This document shows, one piece after another, positions 54,699 to 63,642 of a DNA stretch of 64,000 bases. The stretch spans positions 1 through 64,000 of the forward strand of contig CAAFYU010000067.1 of NCBI GenBank assembly GCA_900767135.1, given 5' to 3'. Within the stretch, counting starts at the first letter, position 1. Each line of letters opens with the position of its first letter. The notes beneath the pieces are model-generated. The model searched no databases. It worked only from the letters and a program-made list of their open reading frames with translations, and was not told where the DNA came from. Position numbers and translations under genes: made by a program. Source of the DNA: Candidatus Gastranaerophilales bacterium (GTDB lineage: Bacteria; Cyanobacteriota; Vampirovibrionia; Gastranaerophilales; Gastranaerophilaceae).

Positions 54699-54727
54699 AT
54701 TGTAACATATTTTAACATATTTTTCAA
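54699..54727 (-). promoter_or_regulatory. Promoter of the phosphodiester glycosidase gene
   Basis: Minus-strand TTGAAA (54722-54727), 17 bases, TACAAT (54699-54704). Transcription would begin near 54692. Confidence 0.8.
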
Positions 54728-54801
54728 CTTTTACAAGCCTAAAATTGCAAATATTTTACAAAACTAAATAAGGTAAAATCTACACTATATCTTATTATTA
54801 G

Positions 54802-55689
54802 CTATGTTGTTTGTTGGTCTTCTTTTTTTAGTTTTTGTTGGATAAAACTTGAAAATTTCGCTCCAAAAATAACTCCAAGTCCCATTCCGACAAGTGATCC
54901 GAAAGCTCCGAATTTTTTAGCTCCGATTGCCCCCATATATCCCATGCCAGCAGAAATACTAACAACATTTAATGATGATTTGCCAAGTTGTGCTCCAAAT
55001 GATTTTAATCTTTCTTTTTTGTCGTCACCTTTTAGGGTAGATTTAATTATTTTAGGTAGTTCAAGAGTTCCCATAAACGCCAAACCTAAGACAGAAGTCC
55101 GTTTTAATGCTCTACCTGTTAATTCTTTTAGTCCTAAAAAGTCATGCTTTGCAATTATTTTTTGTACAGAAATTTCTTTTCCGTACAAATTTTTAATTTT
55201 GGATTTTACAGGCTTTCCATTTTCAAGCCCTAAAATCTTTTGAACCCATTTCCCAAATTTTGTATTATATAATGTTACGTCTGCTTTATATAATTTGTCG
55301 ACAATTTTTTTACCATTTTTAGATTTAATTCTTTTCATTCCTTCATGAAGTAAAGTTCCTCTAAAAAATGAAAAATCGTGTTGATATTTATGGTAATTGT
55401 ATGGGACAGAAAGTCTTTTCCGTCTTAAAACGCACGATGAATGGTTGTAAGCTGCTTTTAAATCTCTGCAATCTTCCGGTAAACTAACTATTGTTAGTCC
55501 TGCAAGTCCTGCTGCTGCAAGAGTATCCCCACTTTGAACCATATTCGGAATGTCACAAAGTCGACGAACAGGAGCAACACTGCTTACAACTGTTTTTTCA
55601 ACAGGGTTTAATTCGTCACTTTTTTGTTCGTTGTGACGTGGTGAATAATTTATATTATGAGGAGATATAGATACTTTTTCAATAGACAT
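54802..55689 (-). CDS. Glycine-zipper protein, paralogue 3
   Basis: 295 aa. The polar N-terminus (MSIEKVSISPHNINYSPRH) lacks a signal peptide. The core has LELPKIIKSTLKGDDKKERL, then a glycine-rich hydrophobic stretch (VSISAGMGYMGAIGAKKFG, GSLVGMGLGVIFGAKFSSF). The ELPxII motif and zipper place it with the genes at 29816 and 46084 although the rest has diverged. AAGGT precedes ATG and a TTTATATATGAG stretch lies upstream. Confidence 0.78.
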   Translation of the reverse strand: MSIEKVSISPHNINYSPRHNEQKSDELNPVEKTVVSSVAPVRRLCDIPNMVQSGDTLAAAGLAGLTIVSLPEDCRDLKAAYNHSSCVLRRKRLSVPYNYHKYQHDFSFFRGTLLHEGMKRIKSKNGKKIVDKLYKADVTLYNTKFGKWVQKILGLENGKPVKSKIKNLYGKEISVQKIIAKHDFLGLKELTGRALKRTSVLGLAFMGTLELPKIIKSTLKGDDKKERLKSFGAQLGKSSLNVVSISAGMGYMGAIGAKKFGAFGSLVGMGLGVIFGAKFSSFIQQKLKKEDQQTT

Positions 55690-55743
55690 AGCACTACCTT
55701 ACTCATATATAAAGTATTTTTTCTATAAAAAATTGCCTAATTA

Positions 55744-56827
55744 TTAAGTTTCTCTTAAAAAAGCTTCAACAAATCCGTCTAAATCTCCGTCCATTACGGC
55801 ATCAACATTCCCGACTTCAAAACCTGTTCTGTGGTCTTTTACCATTTTGTAAGGGTGAAAAACGTATGAGCGAATTTGTGAACCAAAGTTGATATCAACA
55901 TTTTCCCCTTTTAGTTCTGCTAGCTTCTTTTCGTGTTCTGCTTGTTTTATTGCTAAAAGTTTTGAAGCCAAAATCTGCATAGCGTTTTCTTTATTTTGAA
56001 GTTGAGATCGTTCTTGTTGGCATTTTACGACAATTCCTGTCGGTTTGTGTAAAATTCTGACTGCTGTTTCAACTTTATTTACATTCTGGCCACCGGCTCC
56101 GCCTGATCGCATTGTATCTATTTCTAAATCTTCCGGAGGTATAGTAATGGTTTTTTCAAAATCTTCAATAATTGGTGAAACTTCAACTGAGGCAAAGCTA
56201 GTTTGTCGTTTGCCATTTGCGTTGAATGGAGAAATTCTGACAAGTCTGTGAACTCCTTTTTCTGCTTTTGAATATCCGTATGCATATTTTCCACAAATTT
56301 TGATGGTTGCGGACTTTATACCTGCTTCGTCCCCGTCAAGTTTGTCAAGTAAATCCACCTTCCAATCGTGGCTCTCAGCCCATCTTATGTACATTCTGAG
56401 CATTAAACTTGCCCAGTCTTGTGCATCAGTGCCTCCGGCTCCTGCATTTATGGTTAAAATAGCGTCAGCTTCGTCGTATTCTCCGCTTAACATCTGTTTT
56501 ACTTCAAATTTATCTATTTCTCGTTCCATCTGCATAAGCTGGGAGGTTGTTTCATTTATTAATTCCTCATCGCCGATTTCAATGGCTGTTTCAATGTCTT
56601 CAATAACTCCTTGCCACTTATCTAAAAAAGCAAGATTGTTTTTGATATCTCGAATTTGAGAACCAAGTTCAGAAGCTTTTTTTTGATTAGACCAAATTTC
56701 AGGCGATTGCATTTCATCTTCAAGTTTGACAAGTTCTGATTTTAATTTGTTTGTGTCAAAGACACTCCTTTATTTTGTCAAATCTGTTTTTTAAAGTGTT
56801 AAGTTGTTGTTTAATTTCTATATCCAT
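55744..56827 (-). CDS. prfB: Peptide chain release factor 2, with programmed +1 frameshift
   Basis: Two frames join into one protein. From ATG at 56827, 23 codons ([20 protein letters not shown]...) lead to an in-frame TGA at 56756-56758 within CTTTGAC, with AGGAG just upstream acting as the internal Shine-Dalgarno: the classical RF2 autoregulatory site. After a +1 shift the frame continues [16 protein letters not shown] into the main 322-aa body, which has the stop-recognition motif region [20 protein letters not shown] and GGQ in [18 protein letters not shown]2 reads UAA and UGA. Confidence 0.96.
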
Positions 56828-56960
56828 AAGATCAGTTTATCATAAAGATAGTTCCAAAACACCTAATTGTTATAAATAACAAATTTAAGTTTAATTATTT
56901 TAATTGTAAACAATTATTAAGAAAAAAGCATAAAAAAGCAATTAAATATATATTATATAC

Positions 56961-56983
56961 TTTATATATATAAGAGTATAAAA
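56961..56983 (+). promoter_or_regulatory. AT-rich box shared with the 9757 gene
   Basis: TTTATATATATAAG followed by AGTATAAAA, 22 of 23 bases as at 9721-9743, located 17-39 bases before ATG. Confidence 0.5.
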
Positions 56984-56999
56984 TAAAGGACATATTATT

Positions 57000-58376
57000 A
57001 TGGCTGGCGAAACATTCTACACATATTTGGGTGGCCCTAGAACATTTTGGGGTAATTCTGGTTCTAATATCAGGATAAATAATAATTTTTGTTTACCAAC
57101 ATGCACTCCACCTCTAATGATTGGTGGTTGTGGCTGTGGTTATAATAATCTTAGAATGAATAGTCCTTTGTCTATAATGGCTATGGTAAATAATATGATG
57201 GCACAAACTCTACCATATTGGAATTTTAACTATACCGGAAATACTGGTATGACTTCTTCCGGTGGCGAGAATACATCTTTGGATAAATTGACAAGTGCAC
57301 GACAATCATTAAATAGTTTTGGCTTTACAAAGGCTGAGGGTTATGGTCTTTACTTAGATGAAGACAATAATGTTGTTTACAGTTATTCAAAAGATGGAAA
57401 AGAATACACAGCATCTTCATTAGCAGAATTGACCTCAAAAATTTCGGGAAGAAGCTCAGAAGGAGCCGGAAACAGTGGTGCAACTGATTCTACCATTGTG
57501 GCAAGTGGAACTGCCGGTTCATCTGAAACAACAGGTACAGCCGAGGCTTCTGAAACAGATGCTGCATCTGCGGCAACTGATGATACAAGCGAAGTTGATT
57601 CTGCTGATACTTCTTCTTCTTCTCGTACAAGTGGTAATAAACGTAAGTTTTCACGAGATGACGTTGGTAAGAATTTTGAATGGACTACATATCGCAAATT
57701 GTCTGATGCTACTTTAAAACGAAAAATTGCTGGTTGTAGAACAACAGTTGATTTGATGAAGACTCTCTTCCCAGATTGGTTTGGTAGTAATAAAACTGAT
57801 GAGCAAATAAAAGGAAGCAAGTACTATAAAGCTTTAATGAATGCGAACCCAACAGCAATTGACAATGATGGTAATATTGTTAATAAAAACAAGCTTGATA
57901 TAATTGTAAAGAAAGGCTCTAACACACAAGCAACAGATACAAGAAACTCTCCACATACTATAAAAGCTCGTAATGGATATTCGCTTGAAAGAAAAGCAGA
58001 TGGAACTTATGCTTATACTAAAAATGGACAGCCTGTTTCTGTGCAAGACTATGCCAAAGCTTGTCCACAAACATTCATAAATGAACACAATAAAAGATGG
58101 ACTGCTGATACTATTCTTGCAGCACTAACTGCGTTTGATTCTATAAAATTGGCTAACTATCCTAATTCTGGCAAAGGTTGCATTAAATCAGTGATTACAA
58201 CGACTGCTAGTGATAAGTCAAGAATTGGCATTATTGCTAATTACAAAGGAAATGGAGTTTTAAACAACTGGAAATATACAATGACATATACAAATTTAAA
58301 AAATGGCGTAATAGGTTTAGACATTAATAAAATCTATGAAGATGTTATACAAGGTTACAACAAAATAGGAAGTTAA
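57000..58376 (+). CDS. Lineage-specific low-complexity protein
   Basis: 458 aa, no known family. Residues 1-80 are rich in Gly, Asn, Cys and aromatic residues (CLPTCTPPLMIGGCGCGYNN) with a short Met-rich helix. Residues 85-145 have short repeats of the type DLDEDNNVVYSYSKDGKEY and, near 325, a similar GYSLERKADGTYAYTKNGQPV, suggesting a duplicated beta-hairpin module. Residues 150-210 are Ser/Thr/Ala/Glu-rich and disordered. No signal peptide. AAAGGA lies upstream along with the AT box shared with the 9757 gene. Confidence 0.75.
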   Translation: MAGETFYTYLGGPRTFWGNSGSNIRINNNFCLPTCTPPLMIGGCGCGYNNLRMNSPLSIMAMVNNMMAQTLPYWNFNYTGNTGMTSSGGENTSLDKLTSARQSLNSFGFTKAEGYGLYLDEDNNVVYSYSKDGKEYTASSLAELTSKISGRSSEGAGNSGATDSTIVASGTAGSSETTGTAEASETDAASAATDDTSEVDSADTSSSSRTSGNKRKFSRDDVGKNFEWTTYRKLSDATLKRKIAGCRTTVDLMKTLFPDWFGSNKTDEQIKGSKYYKALMNANPTAIDNDGNIVNKNKLDIIVKKGSNTQATDTRNSPHTIKARNGYSLERKADGTYAYTKNGQPVSVQDYAKACPQTFINEHNKRWTADTILAALTAFDSIKLANYPNSGKGCIKSVITTTASDKSRIGIIANYKGNGVLNNWKYTMTYTNLKNGVIGLDINKIYEDVIQGYNKIGS

Positions 58377-58379
58377 TGA

Positions 58380-59132
58380 TTATTCCTTTATCAAATCCTT
58401 AATAACTTCGCCAGCAATTATCATTCCGACAACAGGCGGAACAAATGCGGTACTTCCGGGGATTTGATGTTTAACAGTGCATTTTCTTGTTCCTGGTGGA
58501 CATACACAATGGTGTTTGCAACTGATTGATAGGTCTTCTTTGGGTTTGATTGGTAATTCTTTTGAATAAACAACTTTTACCTTTTTTATTCTACGTTTTT
58601 TTAGTTCTTGTCGAATAACCTTTGCCAGTGGGCAAACAGATGTTTTAGAAATATCTGTAACTTCAAATTTTGTCGGATCAAGTTTGTTCCCAGCTCCCAT
58701 TGCACAAATTATTGGAGTATTAGAAGCTTTTGCACGTTCTATAAGTGAGAGTTTGCCTACAACTGTGTCAATCGCATCTACGACATAATCATATTGACTA
58801 AAATCAAACCGGTCAGCTGTTTCAGGCGTATAAAAAGTTTGATGAGTATTTACAACACAATCAGGGTTAATCTCTAAAATTCTTTCTTTGGCAACGTCAA
58901 CTTTGTACTTGCCGACAGTTTTTCGTGTTGCATAGAGCTGTCTGTTGAGGTTTGTGATACAAACTTTGTCATCGTCAATAATATCAATTTCTCCCAAACC
59001 GCTTCTTACAAGTGCTTCAACAGTATATCCGCCAACACCGCCAATCCCAAATACAGCTACTCGTGATTTTGCAAGTTTTTCAATCCCTTCTTTGCCTATT
59101 AATAATTCAGTTCGTGAAAATTGGTTTAACAT
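58380..59132 (-). CDS. tcdA: tRNA threonylcarbamoyladenosine dehydratase (TcdA/CsdL, E1-like)
   Basis: 250 aa. SRVAVFGIGGVGGYTVEALVRSG is the nucleotide-binding loop of the ThiF/MoeB/E1 fold; DDDKVCITNLNRQLYATR, DAIDTVVGKLSLI and the Cys-rich CKHHCVCPPGTRKC match the TcdA branch. It cyclises t6A37 in tRNAs. The ATG chosen has GGAGA six bases upstream. The stop lies three bases from the convergent 57000 gene, with no room for a separate terminator. Confidence 0.92.
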   Translation of the reverse strand: MLNQFSRTELLIGKEGIEKLAKSRVAVFGIGGVGGYTVEALVRSGLGEIDIIDDDKVCITNLNRQLYATRKTVGKYKVDVAKERILEINPDCVVNTHQTFYTPETADRFDFSQYDYVVDAIDTVVGKLSLIERAKASNTPIICAMGAGNKLDPTKFEVTDISKTSVCPLAKVIRQELKKRRIKKVKVVYSKELPIKPKEDLSISCKHHCVCPPGTRKCTVKHQIPGSTAFVPPVVGMIIAGEVIKDLIKE

Positions 59133-59306
59133 CGAAATCTCCATAATATGTATGTTCCATAGCAAATATGATATTATAAACAGAACAAGCTGAAAAGTTG
59201 TATTAATAATTTTGTAACTCGTTTGTTTTCTGGTAATGTCACACAGGTTCTCTGCTAGCTTTATAATTATGTTGGAAATTTTGAATAAAGTTGCCGAAAA
59301 TGATTA

Positions 59307-59633
59307 TTAATCAGTTAAGCCTAAATCTCTTAAAAATCTTGTGTTGTCAGATAATTCTAATAATTTCTCATCGTCAGAAACATCTAAAACTCCTTTTGAG
59401 AATAGTTCGTCCATTATTTCATTATGCGAGTTATTTTCAGGGTTTGAAAGTGCAAGCTTAGCAAAGTTTTTAATATCGCAATTTCTCTCATACATATTTA
59501 CGGCAGTTTTTGTCAACTTGTCAAGAAAAACACTCTTTTTGCTGTCAAAGTCAACATCTAGTGGATTTGTTGCAATATTTGAATATTTTTTTCTCTCTTT
59601 ACTCAACTTTTGAGCTAATTTTTTAAATATCAT
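59307..59633 (-). CDS. Small cytoplasmic protein of unknown function
   Basis: 108 aa. Basic N-terminal helix (MIFKKLAQKLSKERKKY) then acidic, Leu-rich helices (DELFSKGVLDVSDDEKLLEL). No membrane segment. GAGGG is seven bases before the ATG chosen; a GTG two codons upstream is less likely. Single-gene unit. The 174-base gap before it (59133-59306) shows nothing recognisable. Confidence 0.72.
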   Translation of the reverse strand: MIFKKLAQKLSKERKKYSNIATNPLDVDFDSKKSVFLDKLTKTAVNMYERNCDIKNFAKLALSNPENNSHNEIMDELFSKGVLDVSDDEKLLELSDNTRFLRDLGLTD

Positions 59634-59716
59634 ACGCACACCCTCTATTCAAAATTATACTACAAGTGTCAAATATGTCCATAATTCTTAATATTTGGTA
59701 ACAGTTAAATTTATTC

Positions 59717-59745
59717 TTGATTAAAACTTATATTTAAACTAGAAT
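59717..59745 (+). promoter_or_regulatory. Promoter of serS
   Basis: TTGATT (59717-59722), 17 bases, TAGAAT (59740-59745). No T-box-like element in the short leader. Confidence 0.65.
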
Positions 59746-59782
59746 GTTTTCATACATTTGAAAGGTAGAAAAGAGGTTTTAA

Positions 59783-61048
59783 ATGCTTGATATCAAAATG
59801 ATTAGAGAAAATCCTGAAAAGGTAAATGAACTTTTGCAAAGAAGAAATCCGGAACTTTCAATTGACGGGGTTTTGGAAATAGATGCAGAAAGAAGAAAAA
59901 TTCAAACCCAAGTTGATGAATTACGTGCAAAAAGAAAAAATGATTCCCAAAAAATCGGTATGATGAAGAAAAACGGCGAAAATACTGATGCCGTTCAAGA
60001 AGAAGTTCGTAAACTTGGAGATGATATCAAGTCCTTGGAAGAAAAACAAACAGAATTGGACGAAAAACAAAGAGATTTGTTGCTTCATATCCCAAATATT
60101 CCAGATGAAACAACTCCAATCGGTTTGTCAGAAGATGACAATCAAGAGGTTTACAAGTGGGGAGAGCCAAGAAAATTTGATTTTGAATTCAAAGCTCACT
60201 GGGATTTGTGTGAAGAAAGAAATCTTGTTGACTTTGAGCGTGGCGTAAAACTTTCTCAAAGCAGATTTATTTTATACAGAGGTAAAGGCTCTCGCCTTGA
60301 AAGAGCTATTATCAACTTCTTCCTTGATTATCATACAGAAAAACAAGGTTATGAAGAAATTCTTCCACCGTTTATGGCTAACTCTGCAACTATGACAGGT
60401 ACTGGCCAGCTTCCAAAATTCAAAGAAGATATGTATAAATGCGAAAATGAAGATTTGTATTTAATCCCGACAGCAGAAGTTCCTGTTACAAACATTTATG
60501 CAGGCGAAATTTTGTCAGAGGACGATCTTCCCAAATACATGACAGCCTATACTCCATGTTTTAGAAGAGAATCTGGTTCTGCCGGACGTGATACAAGAGG
60601 TTTGATTAGAGTTCACCAATTTAACAAAGTTGAGCTTGTTAAACTTTGCACTCCACAAACAAGTAAAGATGAACACGAAAAATTGACAGAAGATGCTGAA
60701 AAAATGCTTCAATTATTAGAACTTCCATATCGTCGTGAAGCTTTGTCAACAGGTGATATCGGATTTTCTGCTAATAAATGTTGGGATTTGGAAGTTTGGA
60801 TGCCATCTTACGGAACTTATAAAGAAATTTCCAGCTGTTCAAATTACGGCGATTATCAAGCAAGACGCGCAAACATCAGATACCGCGACAAAGAAACAGG
60901 AAAAGTCCAATTTGTTCACACAATCAATGGTTCAGGTCTTGCTGTTGGAAGAACTTTTGCTGCAATTGTTGAAAATTATCAACAAGAAGATGGAACAATT
61001 ATTATTCCGGAAGTTCTTAGAAAATACACAGGATTTGACAAGATTTAG
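59783..61048 (+). CDS. serS: Seryl-tRNA synthetase
   Basis: 421 aa. The N-terminal long antiparallel coiled coil (residues 25-110) grips the tRNA-Ser variable arm. Class II motifs: motif 2 [24 protein letters not shown], motif 3 [19 protein letters not shown]. The start [21 protein letters not shown] is typical; GAGG precedes it. Confidence 0.97.
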   Translation: MLDIKMIRENPEKVNELLQRRNPELSIDGVLEIDAERRKIQTQVDELRAKRKNDSQKIGMMKKNGENTDAVQEEVRKLGDDIKSLEEKQTELDEKQRDLLLHIPNIPDETTPIGLSEDDNQEVYKWGEPRKFDFEFKAHWDLCEERNLVDFERGVKLSQSRFILYRGKGSRLERAIINFFLDYHTEKQGYEEILPPFMANSATMTGTGQLPKFKEDMYKCENEDLYLIPTAEVPVTNIYAGEILSEDDLPKYMTAYTPCFRRESGSAGRDTRGLIRVHQFNKVELVKLCTPQTSKDEHEKLTEDAEKMLQLLELPYRREALSTGDIGFSANKCWDLEVWMPSYGTYKEISSCSNYGDYQARRANIRYRDKETGKVQFVHTINGSGLAVGRTFAAIVENYQQEDGTIIIPEVLRKYTGFDKI

Positions 61049-61066
61049 GATTTGTCACAAATGCAT

Positions 61067-61101
61067 AAAAAAGACTCTCAAAGTAGAGAGTCTTTTTTTT
61101 T
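61067..61101. terminator. Terminator of serS
   Basis: AAGACTCTC and GAGAGTCTT pair around a six-base loop, followed by T9 and preceded by A6. Confidence 0.92.
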
Positions 61102-61115
61102 ATGAAAAATTTTTA

Positions 61116-61301
61116 TTAAATATTTCTCAAAACTAAATCACTTATTTCATCAGCTGATAGTTTTGGCATCGGGGCTTTTTTAAATTCATCTGTTTTGGGA
61201 GCTTTTTCAAGTGCGTTGCCAACAGATTTGATGAGTTTAGTATTTTTTATTTCTTTTTGAATTTTAGAAATAAGTGGATTTTTTAAAATATTTATTTTCA
61301 T
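61116..61301 (-). CDS. Small basic protein, 61 aa
   Basis: 61 aa beginning MKINILKNPLISKIQKEIKN, lysine-rich, two probable helices with a short linker KAPMPKLSADEISDLV. The ATG has TTGGAGG eight bases upstream; a TTG five codons earlier is part of that site. Not recognised. It shares the serS terminator region. Confidence 0.7.
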   Translation of the reverse strand: MKINILKNPLISKIQKEIKNTKLIKSVGNALEKAPKTDEFKKAPMPKLSADEISDLVLRNI

Positions 61302-61401
61302 TGATTTTACCTCCAAATATAATAAGTTTAAACAAAAAAAAATTTGCGAATTAAATTAATTTCATATTTTGGTTATAGCTTGTTCTAATATAAAAAACAA
61401 A

Positions 61402-61474
61402 AGCCGATAGGGAGGCTCGAACTCCCGACCTACTCATTACGAATGAGTTGCTCTACCAACTGAGCTATATCGGC
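61402..61474 (-). tRNA. tRNA-Thr (anticodon CGT)
   Basis: Minus strand: acceptor GCCGATA/TATCGGC, D arm GCTC...GAGC, anticodon arm ACTCA-TTCGTAA-TGAGT with CGT at 34-36, T arm CGGGAG-TTCGAGC-CTCCC (TTCGA present). CCA is not encoded. Confidence 0.95.
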
Positions 61475-61489
61475 TTAAAATATTTACTT

Positions 61490-61575
61490 GTCAACTGTTG
61501 GTAGAGCATGCTCTACTGAAAATTGAATTACGTTGCGTTCCACTCCACTGGGGAGCTATATCGACTTAAATTATT
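61490..61575 (-). pseudogene. Degenerate duplicate of the tRNA-Thr gene
   Basis: AGCTATATCGGCTT plus the following AT-rich flank ending TTACTTGTCAACT (61464-61497) recurs almost unchanged at 61555-61589. Between them TTGGTAGAGC and ACGTAAT fragments of a tRNA remain without a foldable cloverleaf. Confidence 0.6.
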
Positions 61576-61615
61576 TACTTGTCAACTTGCTTAAATTGTT
61601 AATATAAGCGGAATT

Positions 61616-61635
61616 TAGGTTGGGTATACCCAACC
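61616..61635 (+). repeat. REP-like palindrome, copy with TTAG foot
   Basis: GGTTGGGTA and TACCCAACC form a perfect nine-base palindrome, preceded by TTAG rather than GTAG. Same layout as the copies at 26486 and 63567 with compensating changes in both strands of the stem. Confidence 0.65.
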
Positions 61636-61662
61636 AGCACAATCCTCTTAAAAATTATCTAA

Positions 61663-62739
61663 CTAACAAGCTGTGCTGTCAATAACTCCACCACCTAAAA
61701 CAACATCATTATCATATAAAACGACAGATTGTCCGATAGCAATAGATTTTTGCAAGTCGTCAAATACTACTTCAATTTTTCCATCGTCAAGTGGTTGTGC
61801 GGTGACATTAACAGGTTCTTGGGTTGAACGAATTTTAGCTTGAACTTTAATTTCTTCTTCCAGTTTATCAATTGCAATCCAGTTGAAATTAATTGCAGTT
61901 AATGATTTTTTGAATGTTTTATCTGCTGGCCCGACAACAACTTCGTTTGTGTCCTTATTTAAAGACAACACGTACAACGGCTCACTTGCTGAAACTCCGA
62001 TTCCTTTTCTTTGACCGATAGTGTAATTCCAAATTCCTTTGTGGTGTCCTAAAACTTTGCCGTTTACATCAACAATGTTTCCTTCTTTTTCTTCAATTCC
62101 AAGTAATTCGTTGTAATCTCCATCATAAAAATCTTGGCTATCAGGTTTTTCTGCAACATCAAGTCCATTTTCTTTTGCGATTTTTCTAATTTCTTCTTTG
62201 GTGTAAGAGCCAAGTGGCAATAATATGTTTTTTAATTGTTCTTGTTTAAGTCTGTATAAGAAATATGATTGGTCTTTGTGCGGAGCCACACCTCGTTTCA
62301 ATAAAAATCTACCGTTTTCGCCTTCTTCAACTCTTGCATAATGACCGGTTGCGAATTTGTCAAACACTAGCCCGTTTTCTTTTGCCATCAAAGGTAATGC
62401 TCCGAATTTTACTAATGCATTACACCATACGCAAGGATTTGGTGTACGTCCTTGAATATATTCTGATTTAAAGTTCTCCAAAACTATTTTTTCGTACTGT
62501 TCAACGCAATTGAAAACATAGTATGGAATATCCAGTTGTTTAGCAATTCTTCTTGCTTCTTCAATATCTTCGACTTCATCTGGTCCGTAACAAGCATTTT
62601 TGTGTCCACTTTTTAGTGCCATTCCGTCTTTGCCCCAAATTGACATTGTTGCTCCGATTACTTCGTGTCCTTGCTGTTTTAAAATTAATGCTGCTGTTGA
62701 TGAATCAACTCCACCTGATAGACCTACTAATATTTTCAT
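61663..62739 (-). CDS. mnmA: tRNA-specific 2-thiouridylase MnmA, atypical at the second catalytic site
   Basis: 358 aa. PP-loop GLSGGVDSSTAALILK, NPCVWCNALVKFG with the first catalytic Cys, ATGHYARVE, KDQSYFLYRL and the C-terminal barrel YTIGQRKGIGVS are as expected. It thiolates U34 of Lys/Glu/Gln tRNAs. The segment that normally reads DSQxICF is PDSQDFYDGDYNELL, so the second catalytic Cys is missing; instead there are CVWC and an unusual NACYGPDE Cys. AAAGGA precedes ATG. Confidence 0.92.
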   Translation of the reverse strand: MKILVGLSGGVDSSTAALILKQQGHEVIGATMSIWGKDGMALKSGHKNACYGPDEVEDIEEARRIAKQLDIPYYVFNCVEQYEKIVLENFKSEYIQGRTPNPCVWCNALVKFGALPLMAKENGLVFDKFATGHYARVEEGENGRFLLKRGVAPHKDQSYFLYRLKQEQLKNILLPLGSYTKEEIRKIAKENGLDVAEKPDSQDFYDGDYNELLGIEEKEGNIVDVNGKVLGHHKGIWNYTIGQRKGIGVSASEPLYVLSLNKDTNEVVVGPADKTFKKSLTAINFNWIAIDKLEEEIKVQAKIRSTQEPVNVTAQPLDDGKIEVVFDDLQKSIAIGQSVVLYDNDVVLGGGVIDSTAC

Positions 62740-62810
62740 TTTTTATCCTTTTGTGTTTTGGTTAAATGTACACATATATTGAATTATAAGGGAAAAAATA
62801 TGTCAATAAA

Positions 62811-63548
62811 TTAGTGAAATTTTTTATATTCTTGTAAAATTATATTTCTAGCATTGATTGCTTCTTCTTTGCTTGTTGGGGGCGTATTTTTTAAGGGGTA
62901 ATTAATTCCAAGAGATTCATATTTTGGAATAGCCATGTTATGATATGGCAAAATATCTAATGCTTTTATGTTGTTTAGTGTAGCAAGAAATTTTCCAAGT
63001 TCTTTTAAATATTTTTCATTAAGTGTTATATCTTTTACGACGACATGTCTAATCCACACTGGAATTTGTTTTTCTGACAAGTATTGTGCAAATGCTAAAA
63101 TATTTTTATTAGAAGCTCCTGTAAGTTTTTTGTGTTCTTCGTCGTCAATGTGTTTTATATCGAGCAAAACAAGATCTGTGTATTTTAAAAGATTATTTAT
63201 ATTTTCGGTATTTTCTGGATTAAAAATTATTCCAGATGTGTCGAGTGCCGTATGAATCCCATGAGCTTTTGCAACTTTAAAAAGCTCTGTGACAAAATCA
63301 ATTTGCAATAAAGGTTCGCCACCCGTTACGGTAATTCCGCCTGACTGAACGAATTCTTTTACACCATCGTATTTTTGCATAATTTCATCAACGGTCATAA
63401 GTTTATTTGTATCGGTTTGCCAAGTATCAGGATTATGGCAATATTGGCAACGTAAAGGACAGCCTTGCATAAAAATTACAAAGCGTATCCCCGGTCCATC
63501 AACCGTCCCACAAGTTTCTATTGAATGTATATTTCCTTTAATTGTCAT
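62811..63548 (-). CDS. pflA: Pyruvate formate-lyase activating enzyme
   Basis: 245 aa. Radical SAM motif GCPLRCQYCHNPDTW; GGEPLLQIDFV, DTSGI and WIRHVVVKD follow. It makes the glycyl radical on PFL or on the spare domain encoded just upstream. No Shine-Dalgarno is visible; TATAAT ends exactly six bases before ATG, so the mRNA may be leaderless. Confidence 0.95.
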   Translation of the reverse strand: MTIKGNIHSIETCGTVDGPGIRFVIFMQGCPLRCQYCHNPDTWQTDTNKLMTVDEIMQKYDGVKEFVQSGGITVTGGEPLLQIDFVTELFKVAKAHGIHTALDTSGIIFNPENTENINNLLKYTDLVLLDIKHIDDEEHKKLTGASNKNILAFAQYLSEKQIPVWIRHVVVKDITLNEKYLKELGKFLATLNNIKALDILPYHNMAIPKYESLGINYPLKNTPPTSKEEAINARNIILQEYKKFH

Positions 63549-63566
63549 ATTTTTATTATAAATAAA

Positions 63567-63590
63567 GGCGGGGTAGGTACCCCGCCCTAC
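63567..63590 (-). repeat. REP-like palindrome with GTAG foot, copy 2
   Basis: Minus strand: GTAGG then GGCGGGGTA-CC-TACCCCGCC. Identical for 20 bases to the copy at 26486. It occupies the place where a -35 box of pflA would be expected. Confidence 0.75.
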
Positions 63591-63602
63591 AATTGTAAAG
63601 AA

Positions 63603-63635
63603 CTTAGTGTCCTAGTGCCTTAGTAACCTAGTAAC
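63603..63635. repeat. Short tandem CTTAGTG/CCTAGTA repeat
   Basis: Four degenerate units, CTTAGTGT-CCTAGTGC-CTTAGTAA-CCTAGTAA, next to the REP-like palindrome and the end of grcA. Confidence 0.7.
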
Positions 63636-63642
63636 TCCGATT

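Noticed and set aside
56756..56758. In-frame TGA early in prfB, which could suggest an alternative genetic code or a broken gene.
   Set aside because: It lies in the classical AGGAG...CTTTGAC programmed frameshift site of RF2, so TGA is a true stop and the gene is intact.
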